A stretch of 64,000 bases of DNA from Deltaproteobacteria bacterium (GTDB lineage: Bacteria > Myxococcota_A > Polyangia > Polyangiales > Ga0077539): contig JADJAE010000005.1 in assembly GCA_016704445.1 (NCBI GenBank), forward strand, positions 124,001 to 188,000, read 5' to 3'. Below the pieces are notes generated by a model that saw only the letters and a list, made by a program, of their open reading frames with translations, made no database searches and was not told the DNA's origin. The first letter of the stretch is position 1. Each line of letters begins with the position of its first letter. Below are positions 26,455-34,786 of this stretch, piece after piece. The position numbers and the translations under genes are program-made.

Positions 26455-27393
26455 TCAGTGGGGAGAGGCGGTCATGGGTTGCGCGCGCAGCAGTCGGTTG
26501 CTCGCGGTCACTGTCGTCGCGAGGATCACCACACAATACGCGCTCGCGGCGAGAAATCCCTCCAGGGGCCTCGTAAGGAGGGTCGCCAAGGTGAGGATCA
26601 GGATGCCCGTGTCGCCGCCCGAGAAGCCCACCTTGAGCAGCGTCGAGCGCAGCCTCGGGTCGCCCTGCGCGGCCATCGCGCGCAGCCGGTCGGCCGCGGG
26701 GTGCGAGGTGCCCTCCGCGACCTTCACGGTGCCAGAGGCGACGCGGGCGCGCAGCGCGGGGAGCGCCGAGCGGTTGAGCAGCCGGATCTGCAGGTCGGCG
26801 AACCACGCCGAGAAGCGGATCGCGGCCCCTCGGGTGCGCTGCGCCTCGAGCTGGACCTTGACGTACTCGTCGTCGACCTCGTCGCGCCCCTCCAGCAGGA
26901 TGGACGTGAAGCGCCGCTTGTAGAGGTCCCAGCAGAAGGTGCAGAGCGCGCAGAGGGCCGCGGTGACGAGCGAGAGGGCCATCGCCCGGGGGAAGCCCAT
27001 GGTGCGGGTGAAGGCCACCCAGGAGCCAAGGACGAAGGCCGCGAAGCCGAGGAAGTCGCCAGCCTGGTCCATCGCTCGGCCGTAGGGGGAGGCGGTGCCG
27101 CGGGCGCGGGCGAGCACCCCGTCGAAGCAGTCGAGGATGGAGCGGACCTCGAACATCAGCCCCGCGACGACGAGCATCGAGGGGCGGCCGGTGCTGATGA
27201 GCGCGCCGGCGCTGATGCCGAGGAGGGTGTGCCCGATGGTGACGTGGTTGGGCGTCAGCGGGGTGCGGAGCGCGGCCTTCACGATCGCGTGACCGATGGG
27301 GTAGCGCCAGAGGCGGTCCGCAGGGTTCACGGTCAGTTCGAGCAGCCTCTTCGCAGACTCCATCCGGATGCTGGGACTCCCTCCATCGGCCAT
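26455..27393 (-). CDS. CDP-alcohol phosphatidyltransferase family membrane enzyme
   Basis: 312 residues. The full signature D-x2-D-G-x2-A-R-x8-G-x3-D-x3-D is present in DCFDGVLARARGTASPYGRA followed by MDQAGD (about residues 88-113), the Mg-binding active site of this family. Several membrane segments surround it (HTLLGISAGALISTGRPSML, LGFAAFVLGSWVAFTRTMGF, LSLVTAALCALCTFC, and a C-terminal pair). Its natural donor in this context would be CMP-AEP, transferring phosphonoethylamine to a lipid alcohol such as diacylglycerol to make a phosphonolipid, by analogy with CDP-choline and CDP-ethanolamine transferases. It is 29 bp downstream of phnW and 11 bp upstream of the nucleotidyltransferase. Confidence 0.9.
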   Translation of the reverse strand: MADGGSPSIRMESAKRLLELTVNPADRLWRYPIGHAIVKAALRTPLTPNHVTIGHTLLGISAGALISTGRPSMLVVAGLMFEVRSILDCFDGVLARARGTASPYGRAMDQAGDFLGFAAFVLGSWVAFTRTMGFPRAMALSLVTAALCALCTFCWDLYKRRFTSILLEGRDEVDDEYVKVQLEAQRTRGAAIRFSAWFADLQIRLLNRSALPALRARVASGTVKVAEGTSHPAADRLRAMAAQGDPRLRSTLLKVGFSGGDTGILILTLATLLTRPLEGFLAASAYCVVILATTVTASNRLLRAQPMTASPH

Positions 27394-27422
27394 CGGGTTC
27401 TAACCTCCTCTGCCCCGGTGTC

Positions 27423-28532
27423 TTAGCCCGGACGCTTGAGCAGCGCTCGCAGCCCGTCGAGCAGCTCGGTCATGTCCGTCTCTCCGAGCGCGCCCATCAC
27501 CGCGATGCGGAACATCTTCCCGAGGTAGGGCCCCTGCCCCGCGTAGATGATGAACCCGCGCTCCTTCAGCCCGTCGTGGAGCGCGTCGTAGGTCGTCCAC
27601 GACGGCACCGCGAAGGCCGTCAGGATCGACGAGCTCGCCGTCGCCCCGTCGGCCAGGAAGTACGTCACCCCGAGCTCGGTGAGCACCTCGCGCACCGCGC
27701 TCGCCCGCCGGGCGTAGGTCGCGTGCCGGGCACGCCAGCCGCCTTCGTCCTCGAGCTCCTTCAGCGCCTCCTGAAGCGCGTACATGCAGTGCACCGACTG
27801 CGTGAAGGGAGAGGCGCCGGTGCGCTGCTCCTTCCAGTGCCGCCAGAGGTCCAGGTACACCGAGGTGGCGCCCGAGGAGCGCTCCGCGAAGACCCCCTCG
27901 CGCGCCAGCACGAAGGAGATCCCGGGCACGCCGTGGACGCACTTGTTGGCCGTGGCCGCGACGGCCTCGAGGTTCCACCCCTCGAAGTCGATGGGCTCGC
28001 CCGCGAAGCTGCTGACGCCGTCGAGCAGCATCGGCTTCTTGAAGCGCTTGCAGAGCGCCCCGAGCGCGGCGACGTCGTTGTCCCGCCCGGTGGTCGTCTC
28101 GTGCTGCACCGCCAGCACGTGGGTGATGCTCGCGTCCGCGGAGAGCGCCCGCTCGACGCCCGCGAGGTCCATCGGGGCGACCCACTCGGCGCCCACGGTG
28201 GTGAAGCGCTTGCCCTGCGCGGTGAGCATCGCCGCCATCCGGTCGCCGTAGACGCCGTTGGCGACCACCAGCGCGTGGCCGTCCTTGGGCACCAGCGACC
28301 CGACCATGGCCTCCACCGCCGACGTGCCAGAGCCCGTCAGCAGGATCGCCACGTAGCGCCCCGCGCAGCCCTCGTAGATGCGCTCGATGCGGCCGCGCAC
28401 CTCCATCGCCAGCGCGTAGAACTCCGGCTCGCGATGGCAGAGGTCTGGCCGCTGCAGCGACGCCCGCACCCGCTCGGTGAGCGTCACCGGGCCCGGGTTG
28501 AGCAGCCGCATCCTTCGCTCGGTGGTGCTCAT
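27423..28532 (-). CDS. phnW: 2-aminoethylphosphonate--pyruvate transaminase
   Basis: 369 residues from ATG 28532. The class V aminotransferase fold begins with the family signature LLNPGPVTLTERVR and has CHREPEFYALAMEVRGRIER and ILLTGSGTSAVEAM. The PLP-binding Lys is in AATANKCVHGVPGISF (about residue 192). It catalyses the reversible exchange between 2-phosphonoacetaldehyde and AEP, using Ala/pyruvate. In a cluster with PepM and Ppd it acts in the biosynthetic direction. Its ATG overlaps the ppd stop (ATGA). Confidence 0.92.
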   Translation of the reverse strand: MSTTERRMRLLNPGPVTLTERVRASLQRPDLCHREPEFYALAMEVRGRIERIYEGCAGRYVAILLTGSGTSAVEAMVGSLVPKDGHALVVANGVYGDRMAAMLTAQGKRFTTVGAEWVAPMDLAGVERALSADASITHVLAVQHETTTGRDNDVAALGALCKRFKKPMLLDGVSSFAGEPIDFEGWNLEAVAATANKCVHGVPGISFVLAREGVFAERSSGATSVYLDLWRHWKEQRTGASPFTQSVHCMYALQEALKELEDEGGWRARHATYARRASAVREVLTELGVTYFLADGATASSSILTAFAVPSWTTYDALHDGLKERGFIIYAGQGPYLGKMFRIAVMGALGETDMTELLDGLRALLKRPG

Positions 28533-29674
28533 CCCTTGGTCTCCTTCAGCCATCCGCGCATCCGGTCGATGACCTGCACCGGGGTCTCCTTCGGGCGAGG
28601 CAGGTCGCCCTTCTCCCCGGGCGCCGTCTTCACGTGGATGAAGGTCAGCCCCTTCGCGTTGACGAAGGCCGCCTCGGCCTCGGCCAGCGAGTGGGCGCGC
28701 ACCACCGTGGGGTAGCCGCACGCCAGCGCCACGCCAGCGAGGTCGACGGAGTGCGACACCGTGGACTGGCCCCCCGTGGAGTCGTGCACCTCGTTGTCGA
28801 GGAGCACGTGGATGAGATTGTCGGGCCGCTCGTAGCCGAGGGTGGCGAGCGCCCCGAGGCGCATCAGCGCCGCGCCGTCGCCGTCGAGCACCACCACCCG
28901 GCGCTGCGGCTGGGCGATGGCGAGGCCGAGCCCGAAGGAGCTGGCGCAGCCCATGGAGCCGACCATGTAGAGCTGGCTGGGGCGGTCATCGAGGGCGTAG
29001 AGCGCGCGCCCGGTGAAGCCCGTGGTGGCCACCAGGGCGTCGGTGGGCCTCACCTTCGCCTGGATCATCGCCAGCACCTCGCGGCGCGTCGGGTACGAGG
29101 CCTGCGGGCCCCACGAGCCGACGGTGCCTTCGGTCACGGGCTTCGGCGCGGCCTTCGTCTGGAGCTTGTAGTCCGCGACGGAGTCCTTGCGCATGATGAG
29201 CCCGAAGGGCGTGCGCTTCTCGTCCATGTGGGCGACCGCGCGCGCCATGACCGCGTCGACCTCCGAGACCTCCGTGGGGAAGTACTCCCACGGGATCTGC
29301 ATCAGGTCGAAGAGCCCGCCGGTGATCTGTCCCATGAGCTCGTGCTGCGGCTCGTCGTGCGCGCCGCCCGGCTCTCCCCGCAGCGTGGTGATCACCAGGG
29401 TGGGCACCTTGAAGATCATGTTGAGCGAGGTGAGCGGGTTGACGGTGTTGCCGAAGCCCGAGTTCTGGAACATCACCACCGAGGGCTGTCCGCCCAGGTC
29501 GGCGCCCGCGGCGATGCCCACGGCGTCGCCCTCGTTGGTCGCCCCGACGTACCGCAGGTCGGGCGCGTCGATGACGTAGTTGATGAAGGGCTTCAGGTAG
29601 GAGCAGGGCACGCCCGTCCAGAGCGTGAGGCCGTGCTTCTTACATGAATCGATAAAGCTCGACGCCGGGATCAT
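28529..29674 (-). CDS. ppd: Phosphonopyruvate decarboxylase
   Basis: 381 residues from ATG 29674. A thiamine-diphosphate enzyme: the PP domain at the N-terminus holds the catalytic Glu region (YVGATNEGDAVGIAAGADLG) and the TPP domain has VVVLDGDGAALMRLGALATL ... LLDNEVHDSTGGQST, which includes the GDG-x(n)-N motif binding Mg and the diphosphate. It drives the pathway by decarboxylating 3-phosphonopyruvate to phosphonoacetaldehyde, making the unfavourable PEP mutase step productive. Lies 16 bp after the nucleotidyltransferase gene and overlaps phnW. Confidence 0.93.
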   Translation of the reverse strand: MIPASSFIDSCKKHGLTLWTGVPCSYLKPFINYVIDAPDLRYVGATNEGDAVGIAAGADLGGQPSVVMFQNSGFGNTVNPLTSLNMIFKVPTLVITTLRGEPGGAHDEPQHELMGQITGGLFDLMQIPWEYFPTEVSEVDAVMARAVAHMDEKRTPFGLIMRKDSVADYKLQTKAAPKPVTEGTVGSWGPQASYPTRREVLAMIQAKVRPTDALVATTGFTGRALYALDDRPSQLYMVGSMGCASSFGLGLAIAQPQRRVVVLDGDGAALMRLGALATLGYERPDNLIHVLLDNEVHDSTGGQSTVSHSVDLAGVALACGYPTVVRAHSLAEAEAAFVNAKGLTFIHVKTAPGEKGDLPRPKETPVQVIDRMRGWLKETKG

Positions 29675-31311
29675 CGCTGGGCTCCGTCTCTCAGAAGGCC
29701 GCGCCGACGACCACGTCCTCGACGCTGTCGACGTCGAGCCAGTGGCCGGTGGTGTAGATGACCCGCACCTTCGCCCCGTCGGCGACGAGAAGCTGGAGCA
29801 GGTCGGGCAGCTTCATGGTGGCCAGCCGGGCGGGCTCCGCGGCGAGGGCCTTGAGCTTCTCGCGCACCAGCTTCGTGCCCGCGGGGGAGAGCTTCACGAT
29901 GCCCATCCACTCGCCGTGCACCGCGTCTTCGCGCTCGGGGCGGAAGCCCTTGAGGGTGACGACGTTCTGGTACGCGCGCCGGGAGTTGGGCTCGGAGTTG
30001 CTGACGAAGTCGGCGTTGCGCCCGCGGTTGCGGCTCTCGGCGTGGTTGGAGTCGACCATGATGACGATGTCGTCGTCGGTGTCGATGAGCTCCTGGAGGA
30101 TGTACTTCTTCAGCAGCACGTCGCCGTAGGAGACGATGACGTCGCCCTCCAGCGCCTCGGCCGCGGCGGCGAGCGAGCTCACCTCCTGCGTCGTCGCGAA
30201 CTGGTCGTTGTCGAAGTACTTCACGTTGGGGAGGTTGACCGTCTCCTTCTTGTAGCCGCGCACGACGGAGAGTTCCTTCACGTTGACCGAGCGGTAGGTC
30301 TCCAGGATGTGCGCGAGCAGGGGCTTGCCCGCCAGGCTGACCATCGCCTTCGGCCGGTCGCGGGTGAGCTCGCCGAGCTCGGCGCCCTGCGAGGCCGCGA
30401 GGATGACCGCCTTCACCGAGCGCCCGTGCTTCGGGCAGGTAGCGCTTCTCCGCCTGCTCCAGCTCGTTCTCGCCCTGGAGGCGGAACACGTCCGCCAGCG
30501 GGGCGACCTTCTCCTCGACGCTGAGCAGGGTCTGCTCGGTGTAGATGGTCTTCGCCGTCGCCTGCATCGCCGCGAGCGAGGAGCGCATCAGGTGGTTGGC
30601 CCAGATGACCACGGAGACGCCCGCGTCGCGGAAGACCTCCGTCGGGGTCTGGTAGTACTTGGTCGGGACGATCACCACCGGCAGCCGGTTGCCCCACTCC
30701 TTGAGGAAGGCGAGGATCTCCACGGGAGAGCGCAGCGCGCTGTGCATGAGGATCGCGTCGGCCCCGGCGAGGCGGTAGGCCTCGGCGCGCTTCATCGCCT
30801 CCTCGATGCCCCAGCCCGCGATGAAGGCCTCGACGCGGGCGACGATCACGAAGTCGTCGTCGACCTGGGCGTCCTTGCCCGCCTTGATCTTGCCCGCGAA
30901 CTCGTCGATGCCCGCCAGGGGCTGCGCCGCGCCGCGGATGAAGCTGTTGGTCTTGGGGAAGATCTTGTCTTCGATGCACACGCCCGCGACGCCGCGCTGC
31001 TCGAGCTTGCGCACGACGCGCTGCATCGTGTTGAAGTCGCCGTAGCCCGTGTCGCCGTCGAGGAGGATCGGCACCGTGGTGGCGTCGCTCATGAACTCCG
31101 CGACCTCGAGCACCTGCGTCCAGCTGGCCTCGTTGTGGTCGCGCACGCCGAGGGCCGCGGAGATGCTGAGCCCGCTGCCCCAGATGCCCTCGAACCCGGC
31201 CTCCTCGGCCACCTTCGCGCTCAGTCCGTTGTGGGCTTCCATCAGGAAGGCCATCTCCTGGCGCTGCACCATCCGCTTGAGCTGCGTGGTCTTCTTCGGC
31301 TTGGATGTCAT
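29671..31311 (-). CDS. aepX: Phosphoenolpyruvate mutase (PepM), frame-shifted after residue about 293
   Basis: From ATG 31311 (GGAG 6-7 bases upstream). The PEP mutase signature EDKIFPKTNS lies at 114-123; the E-D-K-x5-N-S form separates true mutases from isocitrate lyase-like relatives. GYGDFN (89-94) and SAALGVRDHN are also present. It converts PEP to phosphonopyruvate, the committing C-P bond step. Similarity holds to YLP (about residue 293). The next codons in this frame (EARALGEGG...) are not family-like, although the frame stays open to 29671. Removing one C from CTGCCCG (30433-30436) would join it in frame to KHGRSVKAVILAAS, the nucleotidyltransferase below. The real product is therefore probably one bifunctional PepM-nucleotidyltransferase. 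Confidence 0.88.
   Translation of the reverse strand: MTSKPKKTTQLKRMVQRQEMAFLMEAHNGLSAKVAEEAGFEGIWGSGLSISAALGVRDHNEASWTQVLEVAEFMSDATTVPILLDGDTGYGDFNTMQRVVRKLEQRGVAGVCIEDKIFPKTNSFIRGAAQPLAGIDEFAGKIKAGKDAQVDDDFVIVARVEAFIAGWGIEEAMKRAEAYRLAGADAILMHSALRSPVEILAFLKEWGNRLPVVIVPTKYYQTPTEVFRDAGVSVVIWANHLMRSSLAAMQATAKTIYTEQTLLSVEEKVAPLADVFRLQGENELEQAEKRYLPEARALGEGGHPRGLAGRRARRAHPRPAEGDGQPGGQAPARAHPGDLPLGQREGTLRRARLQEGDGQPPQREVLRQRPVRDDAGGELARRRGRGAGGRRHRLLRRRAAEEVHPPGAHRHRRRHRHHGRLQPRREPQPRAQRRLRQQLRAQLPARVPERRHPQGLPPRARRRGARRVDGHREALPRGHEAGAREAQGPRRGARPAGHHEAARPAPASRRRRGEGAGHLHHRPLARRRQRRGRGRRRGLLRDGAQR
29691..30416 (-). CDS. Nucleotidyltransferase domain, probably the C-terminal half of the PepM protein
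   Basis: 241 residues from GTG 30416. KAVILAASQGAELGELTRDR PKAMVSL is the NTP-binding loop, and DVIVSYGDVLLKKYI carries the metal-binding Asp pair. The domain is complete to HWLDVDSVEDV at the end. In frame but upstream of GTG the DNA reads TCPKHGRS, which would follow YLP of the PEP mutase if one base were removed. Many organisms encode PepM fused to such a domain, thought to form a nucleotide-activated AEP. It ends 16 bp before ppd. The frame change makes two separate proteins possible in this sequence. Confidence 0.8.
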   Translation of the reverse strand: MKAVILAASQGAELGELTRDRPKAMVSLAGKPLLAHILETYRSVNVKELSVVRGYKKETVNLPNVKYFDNDQFATTQEVSSLAAAAEALEGDVIVSYGDVLLKKYILQELIDTDDDIVIMVDSNHAESRNRGRNADFVSNSEPNSRRAYQNVVTLKGFRPEREDAVHGEWMGIVKLSPAGTKLVREKLKALAAEPARLATMKLPDLLQLLVADGAKVRVIYTTGHWLDVDSVEDVVVGAAF

Positions 31312-31532
31312 CGGAGTCTCCGTTCGGTTCGCCAAAACCCCGCGTCGGCCGTTCGATCGGCCGCGCGGGCGGCACGAGGTTTTGCACGGCTCGCGCCGTC
31401 GGGGGTCGCGCGCTTCTCACACCTCCCCCCGACCCTCGTCAACTTCGCCCATGCCGCGCCGCGTCGGAGTGACACCCCGCGAAGCCACCTACGCACCCGT
31501 TGCCGCGCGGGCGTGCGCGGCGACTGGCGCCG

Positions 31533-32717
31533 TCAGCCGGTGGTCGCCGCGGTGTCTACTTCGCCATCGCCCGCTGCGAGCGAGCGCACCTTCGCCGCCT
31601 GCTCGTCCCACTGGAAGCGCCTCGCCCAGGCCGGGCCGCGCCGCCCCATCGACGCACGGCGCACCGGGTCGCGCACCAGCGCGGCGATGGCGTCGGTCAC
31701 CTCGTCGAGGGAGCCGCCGTCGACGAGCATCCCGGAGCCTCCGTCCTCGACCGCGTCGACCACGCCCCCGGAGCGCCCGCCGATCACCGCCAGCCCCGCC
31801 GCGCTCGCCTCGAGGAACACCATCCCGAAGCCCTCGACGTCGTCGTCGTCGAGGGTGCGGTTGGGGTGCACGAACACGTCCGCCGCGGCGTAGTAGCGCG
31901 GCAGCGCGTCGCGCGAGACGGGCCCCACCCAGCGCACCACGTCGTCGAGCCCGAGGGCCGAGCAGGACTTCTTGAGCTCGTCCTCCAGCTCTCCGTCGGA
32001 GAGCACCAGCCATACGAGGTCTTGTAAGAGCCCGAGAGGGCGGAGGCGCGCCAGGGCGGAGAGCACCGTGTCGTGCCCCTTGCGCCGGGTGAGCCTGCCG
32101 ACGGTGAGCAGCACGGTCTTGCCCGCGAGCCCGAAGCGCTCGACCAGGTCGGCGGTGTCGAAGGGCCCCGCGAAGGCCTCGGCGTCCACCGCGGGGTTGA
32201 TCACGTGGAGCTTCTCCGCCGGGGCGCCCGCGAGCAGCGCCCTCCCCTGGGTGAAGGTGGAGTTGGCGAAGACCGCCCTGGCGCGGGCGAACACCTGCGG
32301 CATCAGCCGCTTCTTCACGGGGTAGCGCAGGAAGAGCGAGACCTCCTCGCCGTGCACCCAGACCGTGTAGGGAATGGACAGCGCCCGCCCCACGGCCATC
32401 GCCACCAGGCCCTCGGGGATCACCCTCGCGGCGTGCAGCACCTCGACGCGCTCGCGCCGGCAGACCTGCAGCGTGGCGGCCAGCATGCGGGCGTACTCCA
32501 GCGCCGACTCGGGCTTCATCCAGGGGTAGCGCGTGTCGTCGAAGCGCGTCACCGGCCGGGGGTAGCTCTTGTCGTGAGAGGCGCTGCCCGGCGGACCTCC
32601 CGCGATGATGTGCACCGCGTCGCCCGGCGGCATGTGCTGCCCGTAGATGGCGTCGAAGAGCTGGATCGATCCGCCGATGGCCGGAAACCACTGCTCGGTC
32701 AGGAGTGCGTGTCGCAT
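31533..32717 (-). CDS. Glycosyltransferase family 4 (GT-B fold)
   Basis: 394 residues. The N-terminal Rossmann domain begins ALLTEQWFPAIGGSIQLFDA, with the Gly-rich acceptor loop. The C-terminal domain has TVGRLTRRKGHDTVLSAL for donor binding and the retaining-GT signature EGFGMVFLEASAAGLAVIGG (about 310-330) with its E-x7-E spacing. The enzyme moves a sugar from a nucleotide donor, probably at the cytoplasmic membrane, for a surface glycan. It is upstream of pepM on the same strand, 221 bp away, so it may be part of the cluster that builds an AEP-modified glycan, but the gap allows a separate promoter. Confidence 0.9.
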   Translation of the reverse strand: MRHALLTEQWFPAIGGSIQLFDAIYGQHMPPGDAVHIIAGGPPGSASHDKSYPRPVTRFDDTRYPWMKPESALEYARMLAATLQVCRRERVEVLHAARVIPEGLVAMAVGRALSIPYTVWVHGEEVSLFLRYPVKKRLMPQVFARARAVFANSTFTQGRALLAGAPAEKLHVINPAVDAEAFAGPFDTADLVERFGLAGKTVLLTVGRLTRRKGHDTVLSALARLRPLGLLQDLVWLVLSDGELEDELKKSCSALGLDDVVRWVGPVSRDALPRYYAAADVFVHPNRTLDDDDVEGFGMVFLEASAAGLAVIGGRSGGVVDAVEDGGSGMLVDGGSLDEVTDAIAALVRDPVRRASMGRRGPAWARRFQWDEQAAKVRSLAAGDGEVDTAATTG

Positions 32718-32742
32718 CGCGAACCGTTATACCCGATCGCCC

Positions 32743-33762
32743 ATGCGGACCGAGGTCATCGCGGTCGACCCCCAGCGCCCTGACCCCGCGGCCATCGCCC
32801 GCGCCGCGGAGGTGCTGCGCGCCGGCGGCCTGGTGGCCTTCCCCACGGAGACCGTCTACGGCCTCGGCGCCCGGGCCGACTCCGACGAGGCCGTGCGAGG
32901 GGTCTTCGCCGCCAAGGGCCGACCGTCCTTCAACCCGCTCATCGCCCACGTCGCGACCCTCGAACAGGCCTATCCCCTGGCCTCCTCGTGGCCTGCGGTG
33001 GCCGAGCTCCTCGCCGCGCGCTTCTGGCCCGGTCCCCTCTCCCTGGTGCTCCCCCGATCGGGCGTCGGGGTGTGCGACGCCGCGACCGGCGGAGGCCCCA
33101 CCGTGGCGGTGCGCGTCCCCTCGCACCCGGTGGCCAGGGCGCTCCTCGCCGCGGTGGATTTCGCCGTCGCCGCGCCGAGCGCCAACCGCTACCAGCAGCT
33201 CTCGCCCACCACCGCGGCGCACGTCCTCAAGGGCCTCGACGGCCGCGTCGACCTGATCCTCGACGGCGGCCCGACGCCCTATGGCATCGAGTCGACGGTG
33301 GTCGACGTCACCCGCGATCCGCCGCGGCTGCTGCGGCACGGATCGCTCGCCCACGACCTCCTGCGCCTCGCCATCCCTGCGCTGGTGGTGCTCGACGCGC
33401 CCGTCGAGGAGACCGGCGAGGCGCTCCCTTCTCCTGGGATGGTGCGCCGGCACTACGCCCCGAGGGCGACGCTGCGCAGGGTCGCCGCCGGGGCGGTCGA
33501 GGCGGCGATAGAGGCCGCGCTGAGGGAGGGCGCTCGGGGGGTGGGCGTGGTGCGCCTCGAGGGCTCGACCGGGACGCCACGGGAGTCGGTGGTGGCGCGC
33601 TCGCTGCCGCGCGACGCGGAGGCCTACGGGCGCTCGCTCTTCGCGGTGCTGCACGCGCTCGACGACCTCGGGTGCGAGCGCATCGTGGTGGAGGACGTCC
33701 CTGGTGATGACGCCTGGGCGGGGGTGAGAGACCGGCTGGAGAGGGCGGCCGAGTCGGGCTGA
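32743..33762 (+). CDS. Threonylcarbamoyl-AMP synthase (TsaC2/Sua5)
   Basis: 339 residues, the two-domain Sua5 length. The YrdC domain has FPTETVYGLG (33-42), KGRPSFNPLIAH (58-69) and APSANRYQQLSPT, which form the nucleotide and L-threonylcarbamate pocket. The C-terminal Sua5 domain starts after SPGMVRRHYAPRA. The enzyme makes threonylcarbamoyl-AMP from Thr, bicarbonate and ATP, the first step of t6A tRNA modification. The start is ATG 32743, divergent from the GT4 gene across 25 bp. Single-domain TsaC is excluded by length. Confidence 0.93.
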   Translation: MRTEVIAVDPQRPDPAAIARAAEVLRAGGLVAFPTETVYGLGARADSDEAVRGVFAAKGRPSFNPLIAHVATLEQAYPLASSWPAVAELLAARFWPGPLSLVLPRSGVGVCDAATGGGPTVAVRVPSHPVARALLAAVDFAVAAPSANRYQQLSPTTAAHVLKGLDGRVDLILDGGPTPYGIESTVVDVTRDPPRLLRHGSLAHDLLRLAIPALVVLDAPVEETGEALPSPGMVRRHYAPRATLRRVAAGAVEAAIEAALREGARGVGVVRLEGSTGTPRESVVARSLPRDAEAYGRSLFAVLHALDDLGCERIVVEDVPGDDAWAGVRDRLERAAESG

Positions 33763-33828
33763 TCAGCGTGGTCACCGGGGCTGTCGTGACCAGCACACCC
33801 CAGTGACCTACGGGGCCGATGCCGCGGC

Positions 33829-34704
33829 TCAGATCGTGAGTTCGCCCTTCGGAAGGCCCGCCCGACGCCACGCGGCGCGCACGGTGTTCTCCAGCAGGCA
33901 CGCGATGGTCATGGGCCCCACGCCGCCGGGCACCGGGGTGATCGCCCCGGCGTGTCCGACCACGGCGTCGTAGTCCACGTCGCCTACCAGCTTGCCCTCG
34001 GCGGTGCGGTTGATGCCCACGTCGATCACCACCGCGCCCGGCTTCACCCAGTCGGCGCCCACCATCTTCGCCCGGCCCACCGCGGCCACCAGCACGTCCG
34101 CGCTCGCGCAGAGCGCCGCGAGGTCCTTCGTCTTGGAGTGCGCCACCACCACCGTCGCGCTCCGTCGCAGCAGCAGCGCGGCCATCGGCTTGCCCACGAT
34201 GTTGCTCCGGCCGATGACCACCGCGCGCGCGCCCTCCAGCTTCACGCCCGCCTCGTCCAGCAGCCTCATGCAGCCCCACGGGGTGCACGGCACCAGGCCC
34301 TCTCGCCCCAGCCAGAGGGCCCCGACGTTGCTCGGGTGGAAGCCGTCGACGTCCTTCTCCGGAACCACCCGGTCGGTCACCGCCTGCTCGTCGAGGTGCT
34401 TCGGCAGCGGCAATTGCACCAGCACCCCGTCCACCCGCTCGTCGACCATCAGCCCGTCGAGCAGCGACAGCAGCGCCTCCTGCGTCACGTCCGACGGCAG
34501 CCGGTGGATGGTGCTGCGCATCCCGGCCTCCTCGCAGGCCCGGCCCTTGTTGCGCACATAGACCTGCGAGGCCGGGTCGTCCCCGACCAGCACCACGTCG
34601 AGGCCCGGCGGTCGCCCCACCCTCGCCGAGAAGCCCGCCGCCGCCGCCGCCACCCTCACCCGCAGCGCCGCCGCCACGGACTTCCCATCGATCACGTTCG
34701 CCAT
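33829..34704 (-). CDS. folD: Bifunctional methylene-tetrahydrofolate dehydrogenase/cyclohydrolase
   Basis: 291 residues from ATG 34704. Motifs: YVRNKGRACEEAGM with the catalytic Lys of the cyclohydrolase, GVLVQLPLPKHLDEQAV, DVDGFHPSNVG, GRSNIVGKP in the NADP-binding Rossmann part, and PVPGGVGPMT near the end. The protein interconverts 5,10-methylene-THF, methenyl-THF and 10-formyl-THF in the cytoplasm. Length matches E. coli FolD (288). The frame extends upstream to 34905, but those residues are not family-like. Confidence 0.96.
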   Translation of the reverse strand: MANVIDGKSVAAALRVRVAAAAAGFSARVGRPPGLDVVLVGDDPASQVYVRNKGRACEEAGMRSTIHRLPSDVTQEALLSLLDGLMVDERVDGVLVQLPLPKHLDEQAVTDRVVPEKDVDGFHPSNVGALWLGREGLVPCTPWGCMRLLDEAGVKLEGARAVVIGRSNIVGKPMAALLLRRSATVVVAHSKTKDLAALCASADVLVAAVGRAKMVGADWVKPGAVVIDVGINRTAEGKLVGDVDYDAVVGHAGAITPVPGGVGPMTIACLLENTVRAAWRRAGLPKGELTI

Positions 34705-34786
34705 GATGGCGGCGATCCTACGACCGAACTGCGCCCCCGCAGCCGGGAGCGTGACAAGGGCACACCGATTGCTGATCATTCGCGCC

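Noticed and set aside
31336..31532. Promoter or riboswitch ahead of pepM
   Set aside because: The 197-bp gap shows no conserved structure or clear -35/-10 that I can defend.
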